64,000 bases of DNA from Casuarina equisetifolia. Lineage: Eukaryota; Streptophyta; Magnoliopsida; Fagales; Casuarinaceae. Positions 21,222-32,570 of this stretch are shown here, piece after piece. The position numbers were made by a program, and so were the translations under genes. Each line of letters opens with the position of its first letter. Position 1 is the stretch's first letter. The stretch is from NCBI GenBank assembly GCA_028551475.1, contig CM052360.1:13752501-13816500 (forward strand), written 5' to 3'. The notes under the pieces are model-generated. The model was given only the letters and a program-made list of their open reading frames with translations. It did not search any database and was not told where the DNA came from.

Positions 21222-23081
21222 TTGAAGGAGAGGTGAGAAAAATAAAGAACAATACTGACCATATGGACAAGGCATCCACTGAAATTTCTGCATTCTTTAA
21301 ATATCCAGCGAAGAGAATCAATGCCATGAAATACCAAAATTCCAAGCTACAAAAGATTTCAAAAAATATCAAATATCAGCCTTCTCCACTTGTTTAGACA
21401 AGTCAATTCCGTTCTTTCTAACATTTTCTCTTTCCTGGGGACACAATTGTTGAGAGAAATTAATTCCATGATTGGGAAATTAAAGAAACAAAGAAAAAAA
21501 ACGAAAGCAGGTGAAAGAATGGTATTTAGAAATCAAATGTAGCAGGCAGAGTTCGGAGCCAAGACTAGAATAATTGAAGAAATTAACCCTATCATTTTTA
21601 TCAGTTGAAATTTCCAACCAAATGTCAATTTCTACAACCTTTCGTCAAAAGACGCTCATCTTCTTTAAAGACCAATAAAGCTGGAATTTAATAAACTTCA
21701 GCAAAGGTGGGCGTGTACTTCAGCGAGAGTGTGCAACCTGATAGCTATTGAAACTTTGCCCATTACCTTTTCAACTTTGGAGTGCAATTATCTAAAATAG
21801 AGCAGCCATTATATCGGCCAAGCTTTTGTCGGGACGTGTCGAATAAAAACGTCAAAGTCAGCATAATGATAGGTGTAGAATATCCGTGATTATCGAGATG
21901 CTGAGTAGGGATCTAAGCTGACCAGAGAAAAAGAAACAGACCGATACATAGTCAAGAGTCTCACCAGAGCATAACGGCGGAGGCCAGAGACAACCTAACA
22001 AATCCCCAGAGATCGTGAAACGCCTTCCAGGAGAAGCCAGACCAAGCGCGGCCACAACTCCCACACAAGATATACACCAGCTGTGCCAACACGATGAACC
22101 ACCACGACGTGTTCAGCACCACCGCCGCACCCACCAGACCCCACCCTAGCTTCAACATCAACAGCCAGCTAAAGAAGGTGTGTAGAACCAGAGCCACGGC
22201 TGCTATCGCAGCCATCGCCATGATCTTGCTCTGTGATTGCAGGAACTTGGTAATAGGGAAGTTCATGGCGTAAGCGAAAAGTTGAGGAATCATCCAAATG
22301 GCGAACACACCCGCAGCTTCCGATATAGCTTCGGTCTGGCCGATGAGTATCAAGATTGGCTGTGCGAAGATGTATAATAGGCTTAGAATCAGCGCCGTGG
22401 ACATCAATATCACCCATGACCTCTGCATGTAGATGCCGAGCATGTCAATCTGTCCCGCTCCATATGCTTGCCCGCACAGCGTCTCGAGCGCACTTCCCAT
22501 TCCGAGCTGATTAAATTATTTCAGTAATCAAAATTCAAGTTATTCCCTCAAATGACTGTAAATATGTACTAGTTGATAAAAGGTGGCCGAAGTTTATGGA
22601 AAATCGTGATTCAATCTAAACAGTTACATATCCGAATAAGTTATCAACTATCTCAATATTCTAAACAGATAGAAAATGATAAGGTTAGCTGGTTAACTAG
22701 TCTTCTGACACATATAGCACGAATACAAACCATTACGCCGAAGGAAAAGCCGTCGATCACGGAATTTTCAACGGAGACGGCGGCTAGCTCGAGAGTTCCT
22801 ACGTGTCCGGCAAAGACTTGAGTAATGGCGCCGAGAGAGTATTTGCACAAGTAGGTGAAGATGGCCGGGTCTGCGAGGTACCAGAGCTTCTTTGATTGGA
22901 TGAGTAACTGTTTGTAGAAATCGCCAGGACCCTTGATAGGGGGGATTTCGTGGACACCCGCAACAAAGGTTGCACCAGAATAAGTGTCGGTTGCTACGGT
23001 GGTTGACTGGAGCTGGTCTAGGTTTTGGTCTTGGCTTTCGTTCCCTTGGGGGTACAGAAGTGGCCGCTCACCATCCTCCAT
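18864..23081 (-). CDS. MATE efflux transporter (DETOXIFICATION family), gene A
   Basis: Seven exons on the minus strand: 23081-22731, 22506-21965, 21346-21260, 20274-20218, 20120-19882, 19767-19649 and 18950-18864, all with GT-AG introns and joined in frame (494 codons to the last one recognised). MATE proteins export organic cations, flavonoids or anions from cytosol into vacuole or apoplast in exchange for H+. Hallmarks: SKKLWYL, KYSLGAITQVFAGHVGTLEL, MGSALETLCGQAYGAGQ, IPQLFAYAMNFP, RISNELGAGHP, QPVLSGVAVGAGWQAVVAYV. These fit the DTX27-35 group, with about 12 membrane helices. The C-terminal end is unsettled: exon 7 could read through to a stop at 18768, or splice at GAG|GTAAAA to a short final exon. 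Asp71 and Asp110 stand where gene B has Gly and Ala. The 5' leader carries GA repeats. Confidence 0.88.
19153..19494. repeat. Tandem duplication inside intron 6 of MATE gene A
   Basis: Two adjacent, diverged copies of ~167-175 bases (19153-19319 and 19320-19494). Both contain CTTTTATATGTAAAAGAG, CTTCATCCATTG or CCTCATCCATTG, and GATGAGTCTCCAGTGTG. The corresponding intron of gene B shows no clear equivalent, so it postdates the gene duplication or was lost there. Confidence 0.75.
21174..21218. repeat. (TA)n-(AG)n microsatellite in MATE gene A intron 3
   Basis: About six TA repeats, a TCT interruption and then about fifteen AG repeats, just beyond the 5' splice site of exon 3. A shorter AG run stands at the same place in gene B (48368-48380). 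Confidence 0.85.
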
Positions 23082-24858
23082 GGTGCGAGAGAGAGAGAGA
23101 CACACACACAGGGAGAGAGGTCTTACGACAAGAGTGGGCTTTCAATCGTACCAACTAGGAACGGCCTTCTCCTACTTAAGTAATCAATAGTGGTCCCAAA
23201 AACTCCAAAATTCCATGACAAACACCAACGAAGATAGACCGAATGGTAAATGTCGATATAGAAGAACATGATAAGTTGCTCTCTTGCCCCAACCACCTCC
23301 TTCCCCATTCAAACAGATTTTTTTTTTTGTTTTTTTTTTGTTTTTTGTTGTTGAGGCAACGGTCGGTCTTAATTAATGTCTAGTAAAACCATTATCTACT
23401 TTTTATTTTAACACGCACACAAATACAAACACACACCCAAAAAATATATATACACATTCACACATTATAAAGGCTCACTAGAAGGTGTTCTAGTGTTTTT
23501 CGTGCAACGTGAAGCACGAAGACGAGTCGTGATCAGCTTTTTGCTTTGCCTTGTTAGCTTAGTTTAGTAGTCTCGGTTTTGTAGTATGAAGCAAAGTCTG
23601 ACTTCTCATCTTGTAAAAAGATTTACCTTCACATTTTGTTTCTTTTCCTACTGCGTACTCTATTTCCAGGTACGGACCGTATCTTAAAAGGTCGGAGGAT
23701 TGCAATGGGAAAGTATGAATATTTTCCCATACGAATCTTAGTATCAAGGTACGAGTCCGCTCTCCGTAATTAGAATTTAAGTGTCTATTGTAAAATTAAG
23801 TGAAAAAATCTCAAATACTTATAAAGTTAAGGATATGGTGTTCGATGTGTGATAATATATATTTTTTTTTCACATGCATGATATCATAAATATTATGTAT
23901 GAAAAAAAACTCAACTTTAAAACATTAAAGATTATAAAGTAAAAATACATTTTTGATTCTAATATTATATTATAATATAATGATTCATTCTAAAATCTTA
24001 AGATAAAAAATCTCAATATTATAAGATTAAAAACTCATTAACTTACTCTTAATGTAAGATAATACTCACCTTTAATAAGCTCTTAAAAAAAATTTAACCA
24101 ACTCTTCTCAAACTATTCTCTAGTTTATGAACCCATCACTCGGTCCATTATGTTACTATGATAATTTATGTTCTCATAAAAAAAAAACACTTGACCTGGT
24201 ATTTGCATTTGGTTACAATAATTACGAGATCACATACTTTTAGAGAGAAATTTTTGGAAAAGGTCAGGTGTCGGATCATTGTGTTGGATAGTATCTGTAT
24301 TGTAGCCACATCCATAACAGGCAGCCACTCTCATTGTAGGCTTTTATTCTTCGTTTTTTGTGTAACTTAAAATAACACTAAGAGCAAGCATCCAACTGAA
24401 GAATTGTTTACCTGTCGTTGCTCTTTTTGTCACACCGTTCAGCCTTTTTCATCTCCTATCTTTGCCAAATCCTAAGGTACTGATTTTCCAACCTTAGAGG
24501 ACTTGCTACAAAATGAATTATTTGAACAATTTACTTGATTTTGCAAACGACATTTAAAGATCATCCTGCGAATCTTGTGGAAATTTGTTCCCTTCAGATC
24601 CACGAAAACTGATCCTACTTGCGAATAAGCAGTGTCTTTGCATGCATTGAATGCAAGACCTTACGGTACAATGATGATATGACAAGCAAATATCTATCTA
24701 GATCTTTCCCACTATTCACCAGCTGTAGTCCGTCACTCACATTTTCGGCACAATTCAAAAGCCTCAAGGTACACTGATGACATGACAAAATGGGAGGCTG
24801 TAAAATATCTATTTAAATATTTTCCACTATTTATCCGCCCTGATCTATCACTCACTTT
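23082..24858. other. Upstream region of MATE gene A
   Basis: GA/CA repeats at 23087-23119 form the likely 5' leader. Beyond are poly-T runs (23310-23350), a CA/TA-rich stretch (23415-23465) and AT-rich DNA with no recognised gene up to the Copia target site ACTTT at 24854-24858. Confidence 0.5.
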
Positions 24859-25537
24859 TGTTAGAAAATTTGGCCTCAACATAGGCTGTTTTATGGATCA
24901 AAGCACCGACCATGGAGACAAATAATGGGTTTCGAAAACAATGTGTAGAGTAACAAGAAGGCGTACCACTTTTCTCTATTTTTCCTCAGCTATGATAGGC
25001 CCTAGTCTTTCTCTCTATGCTCTTCCAAGCTTGATGAGGCAGCCAAGCTTGCTACTAAAAACAGGAGAAGAGTTTGTGCACTGCTCAGAATTCTCTCTCA
25101 CTTTAGTTGCTAAGAGAAGGTGCGGGTGTGTGTTATCCGTGTAAAGGGATTACCTTTTAACTAGGTGGAGCTTGATGATGTGGTGAAAATGTCCTATGGG
25201 CCATTTTCTACTATAAAGAGCAGTAAATAAATACACTACCACATGTGTTATCTTCTCCTTATAGCAAGCTATAATATGAATATAAAGAGAGCAAGAGAGG
25301 GGGCTTAGCCAATAATGAATTGTGTCCATACAAATAGATCGACTCATCACAATCTATAAGACAAACAAAGGCTTACACCAAATAAGGGAAACAAGCAATG
25401 AGGACTACACAAATGAGTACACTCTATGTAAAACCATGACGAACCAACAAATCATATTAGACAGCCACGGTAGGGAATATTAGTTTATGCTCATTGATAT
25501 AAGCCCGCATAATATGGACTCATACGATGAACCAACA
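24859..25537 (-). repeat. 3' LTR of Copia element 1
   Basis: Same length as 31892-32570. On the minus strand it is preceded by the polypurine-type AAGTGGGAGAT (25539-25549) and starts TGTTGGTTC. Confidence 0.93.
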
Positions 25538-25584
25538 ATCTCCCACTTGGGCTATAACAATGATCATAAAAAAAATCAAGTAAT

Positions 25585-25606
25585 AATATATATATATATA
25601 TATATC
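25585..25606. repeat. (TA)n microsatellite
   Basis: About ten TA repeats inside the 3' untranslated part of Copia element 1. The stretch 25550-26310 holds no domain that I recognise. Confidence 0.85.
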
Positions 25607-26310
25607 AAAATAGCTTTAAAACATTTTGATTTATGCTGGTCTCAAAAGTGTAACAATAGAGTCCTCATTGTTGATCTCGTCACGTAAGATTTCAAACTCT
25701 CAAACAATGGCAACAACTGCGTCATTCAAAGACATAACCCTACCACAATCATAAGAGCTTTCCATCCTACGACATATCAAAATTGGTGTAATGAGTAAGC
25801 AACACCATATAATGAGATTAAGTATTGCTAGTCATGTCAATCCCATTCTCCCAATGACCAATGTCACTTACAAAACTATCAAAGGGAAATCACTCTCAAA
25901 AGTGACCAATGTCACCAATAAAATCATCTCACGAGAGCATTTCCAAAGTGACAAAACGTCATAGACAACATGTCTCAAGAGAGTACGAAATGTCTTGCAC
26001 AATAAACTCGAGTTTATATATTTGTATATATGCATTGCAAGACATTATAATATGGCCAATAGAATATATGCCCCGTCCAAATGCTTAGGGTTACACTTCC
26101 CTAAGACTTGTAATATGTCTCAAACAAGCACGTACATGTTTAATAAATTCATGAAGATAAGTAAAAGACAGATCACAGAAATGTATATATACATCAACAA
26201 AAGTTTACACAACAATATGAGAACAGATGCTCAACATACAATATCAGGGTGAGCATAAGCTCCCACTGATCAAAATGTCAAAAGGATTGCAACACAACAA
26301 GCAACTCCCA

Positions 26311-28068
26311 TTAAGCTAAGGAATCAAAGGAGGATGTGAGGCCCATATTAACAACATACTTTTGTAACAAAGAAGGGCTTAATCCTTTAGTTAGTGGGTC
26401 AGCTAACATGACATCTGTTTTGATAAGTTCTACTGAAATGTCACCATTCTTTACTCTCTCCTTAATGGTAAAAAATTTGATCTCTATGTGCTTGGCCCCA
26501 TTTATACTTTTGTTGTCATTAACAAATAACACCGCGGCAAAATTATCACAATACATTTGAATGGGCCTTTTAACAAAATCAAGGGAGGTCATCAACTTTA
26601 TTAAATTCCTTAACCAAATGGCTTGAATAGTTGCACCATAACTGGCCACAAATTCTGCATGCATGGTGGAGGATGTCATCAATGATTGCTTGACGTTTTT
26701 CCATGATACTGCTCCACTTGCTATCATGAACACATAACCAGATGTGGATTTCAAATCATCCTTGTCACCTGCATAATCCACATCCGAATACCCAACAAGT
26801 TGCAGATCATCTACATGCCTGTAAGTTAGTATAAAGTCCTTGGTTTTCTTCAAGTACCTCATAACCTTTTTGGCAGCAACCCAATGAGCACTACCAGGAT
26901 TTGACTGAAATATGCCAAGAAGTCCAATAGCAAATGCAATATCAAGTCTAGTGCAAACTTGTGTATACATGAAACTCCCCATTGCACTCACATATGGTAC
27001 ATTTTTCATTGATTCCCTTTCGGCTTTACTCTGAGGGCATTGCAACTTACTCAACTTGTCACTTCTAAGGATCAATGCATTCCCAGGTTTACAATCTTGC
27101 ATGTTGAATATTACTAAAACCCGGTCAATGTAAGCCTTCTGAGAAAGACCTAAAAGCTGACATGATCGGTCTTTGTGGATCTCAATCCCAAGAATAAAGG
27201 AAGCTTCACCAAGGTCTTTCATGTCAAAATGAGAAGACAATAGTTTCTTTGTCTCTCGTAGCAACCCCACATCCTTACAGGCCAATAGGATGTCATCAAC
27301 ATAAAGAATTAGTAGAATAGGGGTGCTCTCACTGAACTTGGTGTATATGCAGTGATCCATCAAATTCTTAACAAAGCCAGATGAGGTGATAAACTCATCA
27401 AATTTTAGATACCACTGCCTTGAGGCTTGTTTAAGGCCATAAATAGATCTTTTAAGTTTGTAGACAAATTTGCTTGCACTACCTTTCACAAAACCTTTTG
27501 GTTGTTCCATATACACCTCTTTATCAAGAACTCAATTTAGGAAAGCAGTCCTAACATCCATCTGATGCAGCTCCATGTCAAAATGAGCCACAAGGGCCAT
27601 GACAACTCTGAATGAGTCCTTGGATGATACAGGTGAAAAAGTTTCATCATAGTCAACACCATCTCTATGAGTGAACCCCTTGGCAACCAACCTTGCCTTG
27701 AATCTATCTACTTTTCCTGTAGAATCCCTCTTGGTTTTGAATACCCATTTGTAACCAACAAGCTTACAATTCTTAGGTCGCTCAACCAAGTCCCAGACTT
27801 CATTGTGTTTCATAGACTGCATTTCATCTTTCATAGCATCTATCCAAAATTTTGATTGTGGGCTTGAGATGGCCTGCATGTAAGTCACTGGATCTTCTAC
27901 AACCCCTATGTCATAGTCATGTTCACCCAGGTACACTTCATAATTAGGATGAACAGTTGACCTTTTTTCTCTAGTGGATCTTTTCACTAATGGATTGACC
28001 ATAGCCTGATCCTGGGCTTGTGATTCCACAATTAGGGCATTGTCAGCAACTTCATCATGTGCATCCAC
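26311..28068 (-). pseudogene. RT and RNase H of Copia element 1
   Basis: Two open segments, 28068-27532 and 27516-26311, separated by an in-frame stop at TAFLN. They hold the Copia RT signatures WIDAMKDEMQSM, FKARLVAKGF, SIYGLKQASRQWYLKFD and the catalytic YVDD, then the RNase H motifs YSDVDYAGD, TSSTMHAEF and the C-terminal ADPLTKGLS. Upstream to ~28600 the frame contains further stops. It is closely related to the same region of element 2 (roughly 70-75% amino-acid identity by eye). Confidence 0.9.
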
Positions 28069-28596
28069 TTAGACTAGGGCTGTTATAGTGGGCTCATTAT
28101 TTAAGAAAACAAAAGGATTAGCTTTCATATTCACAGCGGCATCATCATCATTACCTGTGACCTGTGAACATCCTACTTTCTCTACAACATCAAGTTCTAG
28201 AAATTTAGCCGTCTATGAGTCCACAATCCTGGGACCTCCATTAAGGTTGTAAAATCGATATCCTTTGGAATGTTCTGGACAGGATACAAAATAGCATCTG
28301 GTAGTCCTCGGATCCAACTTCCCCAAAGTCAGGTTATACAATTTAACCTCAGCTGGACATCCCTATACTTTGACATGATTCAAATTGGGCTTGCATCCCT
28401 TAAATGCTTCAAATGGTGTCAACTGAATGACCTTAGTGGGGACACAATTAAGGACATACATGGAGGTTTTCAAGGCTTCTCCCTATAAGAACTAGGGAAG
28501 ATTACTACCATTCATCATGCTTCTGACCATCTCCATCAGTGTTCTATTTTGTCTCTCAGCAATACCATTCTGTTCAGGACTACTAGGCATAGTAAA

Positions 28597-29386
28597 TTAT
28601 GCCACTATCCCTGAGTCCTCCAAATATTGAGCAAATGGTCCCTTAGGTTGCCCTGAATCACCATGTCTTCCATAATATTCTCCACCTTGTTCAAACCTAA
28701 CAACTTTTATACTTTTTCCCAGTTCATTCTCAACTTCTGCCTTAAACACCTTGAATTTCTCAAGTGACTGTAATTTCTCTTTGATTAAGTACACATATAC
28801 ATAACGAGAGTAATCATCTATAAAAGTAACAAAGTACACATCACCATGTAATGTTGTTGTGTAGGGGCCACTTATATCAGTATGAATCATACCCAATAGC
28901 TTAGAACTATGCACTGTAGTTTTCTTCTTGATCTTAGTCATCTTACCCCTACAACAATCCACACATACATCTAGGTCCTCATCAAGGATGGGCAAAATTC
29001 CTATTTTAACCAACCTTTGAATTCTTTGGAAACATGACAAAGTCTCTTGTGCCGTAATTTATACAATTGCCCTTAGTCGTCACCCTCTTTGAAACATCAC
29101 AACCAACATTTGTAGCAACATTAATTTCATATAGGGATAAGCTGATTTTATATAAACCATGATCCATTACACAACTACCAACAAGGTTTGAATCAAAAGA
29201 TACATTCACAATGGAGTTCTTAAACTCAAAAAAGTATCCTAACCTATCCAATACAAAAACTAAGACTCGGTTCCGCCTAAAGGATGGTATATAAAAGGTG
29301 TTACATAAAGTCACTTTAAAGCCACTATCCAAAAGAAAAATGACATCACCAACGAACTCCACTTCAGCTCTTATGTCGTTCCTCAC
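28597..29386 (-). pseudogene. Integrase region of Copia element 1
   Basis: The frame 29040-28597 has the HHCC-type residues CVDCCRGK and the core IHTDISGPY, ITFIDDYSRY-like VTFIDDYSRYVY, and the RFEQGGEYYGRHGD position, where the second catalytic Asp (SDRGGEY in the family) is replaced by Glu. The preceding open frame 29386-29006 is the pre-integrase region. A frameshift joins them near 29020. Confidence 0.82.
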
Positions 29387-29429
29387 AAAAGATACTTCTG
29401 GTTCTCACTAGGCCTCCTTCTGCTTACAA

Positions 29430-30033
29430 ACCCCTGAATGGTAAATGCTACATGGTTAGTTGCTGCACTATCTAACCACTAAGAACTAAAGGGTGTTTCT
29501 ATCAAGTGAGACTCACAAACATGAGCTAAAGAGCAATTACCTTTAACTAGGCATTTTTCCATTTTCTTCCTTAACTTGGGACATGTGGTCTTCTTATGAC
29601 CTTTCTCTCTACAGTAGAAACACATAAGCTCATCAGCCCTAGCCCTAGTAGTTGCTTAAGGCCTCCTGCCTGTAGTTGCATTGCCCTGAAGGGCTACACC
29701 CCTGGTGTCTGCTCCCCTAGTGGCTGGGCAAGTCCTCCTAGACTCTCTACCATTATGGGGCCTCATCCTCTTGCCCCTACTAGTGCTCGCTCCCTGAGTG
29801 AGCATGGAAAAATGTGATCCTTCCTTCCTTAGCTTCTTTTCCTCAACCATGACTTGAGCCAATAGCTCATTAGTAGTCAACTTCTCATCCTGCATATAGT
29901 AAGAGGTCTTAAGTATGCCAAACTCAGTAGGAAGACTACCCAACACCTTGTATATTATGATCACATCATAGAGGATTATATCCAATTTCTTTAGCTTAGT
30001 CTTAAGGTCAATGATCTTTATAATATAGTTCAT
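29430..30033 (-). pseudogene. gag, zinc knuckle and protease of Copia element 1
   Basis: A gag fragment (30033-29656) reads VLGSLPTEFGILKTSY and TTNELLAQVMVEEKKLRKEG. A stop follows, then a zinc knuckle CFYCREKGHKKTTC near 29620-29580 and a protease site LDSAATNHVAF near 29440-29480, where the usual Asp-Ser-Gly is Asp-Ser-Ala. Between 30033 and the primer-binding site lies about 1.8 kb of leader with more gag remnants and a GC-rich, GGTCGG/GGCCCAG-repetitive stretch at 31340-31540. Confidence 0.78.
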
Positions 30034-31877
30034 GACAGTGACTGACCCATCATACTTGAGATCAAACAGTTCCTATAGGAGTTTCCCCAACTTCAACATT
30101 TGAAGGGGCTATGTACTACTTCTCCACTGTCTCTAAAAAATCCTTGGCACCTACATCAATAGGCAAATCTGCCTAAAGGTGATCTTGAATTGTCCTCTAC
30201 ATAGACAATAAACAAAGCTCATTCTGCCTTGCCCATGTAGCACACTTGTTTTTATACTCCTTTGTACTAGTCGGAGTGGGGTCCATAGGTTTTTCAGTAG
30301 TTAAGGCCGAATGCAGGTCGGCAACCCACATAGCAAAGCAGAAATCAACAAGTCATTTATTAAAGTTCGATCCTGTTAGTACTTCTATGGTGACCATGCA
30401 GTTGCTAATAGTAAATATGACTATAATTAGCAAACATATAGTTGAACCACATCATGAGTAGAGCAATGAGAGTTTCATAAGCAATATCACATAAACACTT
30501 GTGGACAGTAAACATGACATGTTGAAAAACTCTCCACATGGCAACCAAAACTAATCCTCACAATCCACCACCTATAGATGTATGGATCGCAAGATTGGCC
30601 AAACAATGTTGGCTCACCATTCAAAATCCAAATCCCAATATGCAGTCACTCCTGTGGGAGAAAACCACACACCAAGACAAGATATAGTCACAGTGTAAGA
30701 ACAAAATCCCATAATCCAATTAGATCGCACCACTGTGGTGATCATAGTCTAACCAAATCACAAGACTCCTATGCACTTGACTAAATCCCAAAATGCACTA
30801 GGTCGCAATCTCATAGCTCAATTAAATTGCGCCACTGTGGTGACCACAACTCAGCCAAACTACAAGATCGGCCTATGCTACGGGCATAAACCACATTCTA
30901 CTCACAAACAGATATGCAACTCAATTCCTAAGATTGGGGCATTTAATTGCGAGTTGCATTAAAATGACATCATAAATGTTGTACAGTTGTATGCTAGAAT
31001 CAAATCATAATCAAAATTATTCAACATAATCATACATCATGTTTTAGATCACAAGATAGTCCTTAAACAAACAAACATGACAAGATAGCATACAACATTC
31101 ATGCATATAAGTTCAATAATTAATAAACTATGTAATTTTAATTGAAATTGACAATCATAATTGGTAAATAATCTATAATATATGCACCATTGCCTTCCAA
31201 ATTTAAATAGGAATTTTCTGAGTTGAAAAACAACTTTGATGTGTCGCCCATGCGCCGCCCACACGCCACCATGCGTCGCTAGAAGCGGCTGCCGATGGTA
31301 CGGACAGGTCAACATCGTATAGACGGTCAATGTTGTATGGACAGTTGGTCTGATGCTGTACGGTTAGGCCAGATCAGCCCAGTAAGGTCGGGCTGGGTCG
31401 ACCGAATAGGGTTGGGCCAAGTCGGCCCAGTAAAGTGGGCCGGGTTGGCCTGGTTTAGCCTGGTTTGGTCGAGTCGGTCGGTTTAGGTCGTATAAGCCAG
31501 TTCAGGTCGATATGGCCAATTTATTATCCAGTCGGCTGGTTTTTCAGTTGATCGAGACATCGATGTGTTGGTCAACTTCATGCTTATCTCCGACACCCCA
31601 AACGATGGCCCTGTGGGGCTTACCGGCGGCCAGATCTAGATTAGAGTACACGAGTCAGGTCAACCAGGTCTGATTGTCACCGTTTTTGATAGATCTTGGT
31701 AGCGGTGAAATCATCCCATTGTGCTGGTCCCGAATTTGGCCTCAACCCGTAAGAATACCCACGGGTTGGGTCCAGATCTAGCTTGAAAGAAAAACAAAAC
31801 CCATGAACAAAAAATTGGTTTTTGAGCTTAAAATCTCAACTTTCAACTCGTTTGTTCTCTAGATTGGTGCTAAGATG

Positions 31878-31890
31878 GCTCCGATACCAA
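31878..31890 (-). other. Primer-binding site of Copia element 1
   Basis: The minus strand reads TTGGTATCGGAGCC next to the 5' LTR end. It matches the initiator Met tRNA complement except for one A-to-G change, which would still pair as G-U. Confidence 0.8.
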
Positions 31891-31891
31891 A

Positions 31892-32570
31892 TGTTAGAAA
31901 ATCTGGCCTCAACAGAGGCTGTTTTATGGATCAAAGCACCGACTATGAAGGCAAATAATGGGTTTAAAAAACAATGTATAGAGTAGCAAGAAGGCATACC
32001 ACTTTTCTCCATTTTTTCTCAGCTGTGATAAGCCCTAGTCTTCCTCTCTATGCTCTTCCAAGCTTAATGAGGCAGCCAAGTTTGCTACTGAAAATGGGAG
32101 AAGGGTTTGTGCACTACTCAGAACTCTTTCTCACTCCAGTTGCTAAGAGAAGGTGCGGGTGTGTGTTGTCTGTGTAAAGGGATTACCTTTTAATTGGGTG
32201 GAGCTTGATGACGTGGCGAAAATGTCCTATGGGTCATTTTTCACTATAAAGAGCAGTAAATAAATACACTACCACATGTGTTATCTTCTCCTTGTAGCAA
32301 GCTACAATATGAATATAAGGAGAGCTAGAGAGGGAACTTAGCCAATAACGAATTGTGTCCATACAAATAGATTGACTCATCACAATCTATAAGATAGACA
32401 AGGGCTTACACCAAATAAGGGAAACATGCAATGAGGACTACACAAATGTGTACACTCTGTGTACAACCATGACAGACTAACAGATCATACTAGACAACCA
32501 CAATAGGGAATATTAGTTTATGCTCATTAATATAAGCCCACATAATATGAACTCATACAATGAGCCAACA
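31892..32570 (-). repeat. 5' LTR of Copia element 1
   Basis: Direct repeat of 24859-25537. It is followed on the plus strand by the target-site duplication ACTTT. Confidence 0.93.

Larger units (their letters stand above)
24859..32570 (-). mobile_element. Ty1/Copia element 1, complete but degenerate, TSD ACTTT
   Basis: Two direct LTRs of equal length, 679 bp (24859-25537 and 31892-32570), begin TGTTAG and end AACA on the plus strand. The duplicated target ACTTT flanks the element at 24854-24858 and 32571-32575, so 7,712 bp inserted as a unit. Coding runs on the minus strand in the Copia order gag, protease, integrase, RT, RNase H. The LTRs differ at several percent of sites by eye (about 8% over the first 110 bases), and the coding region has many stops, so it is an old, dead copy. 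It is related to element 2 at 38333-45694 by protein sequence. Confidence 0.95.
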
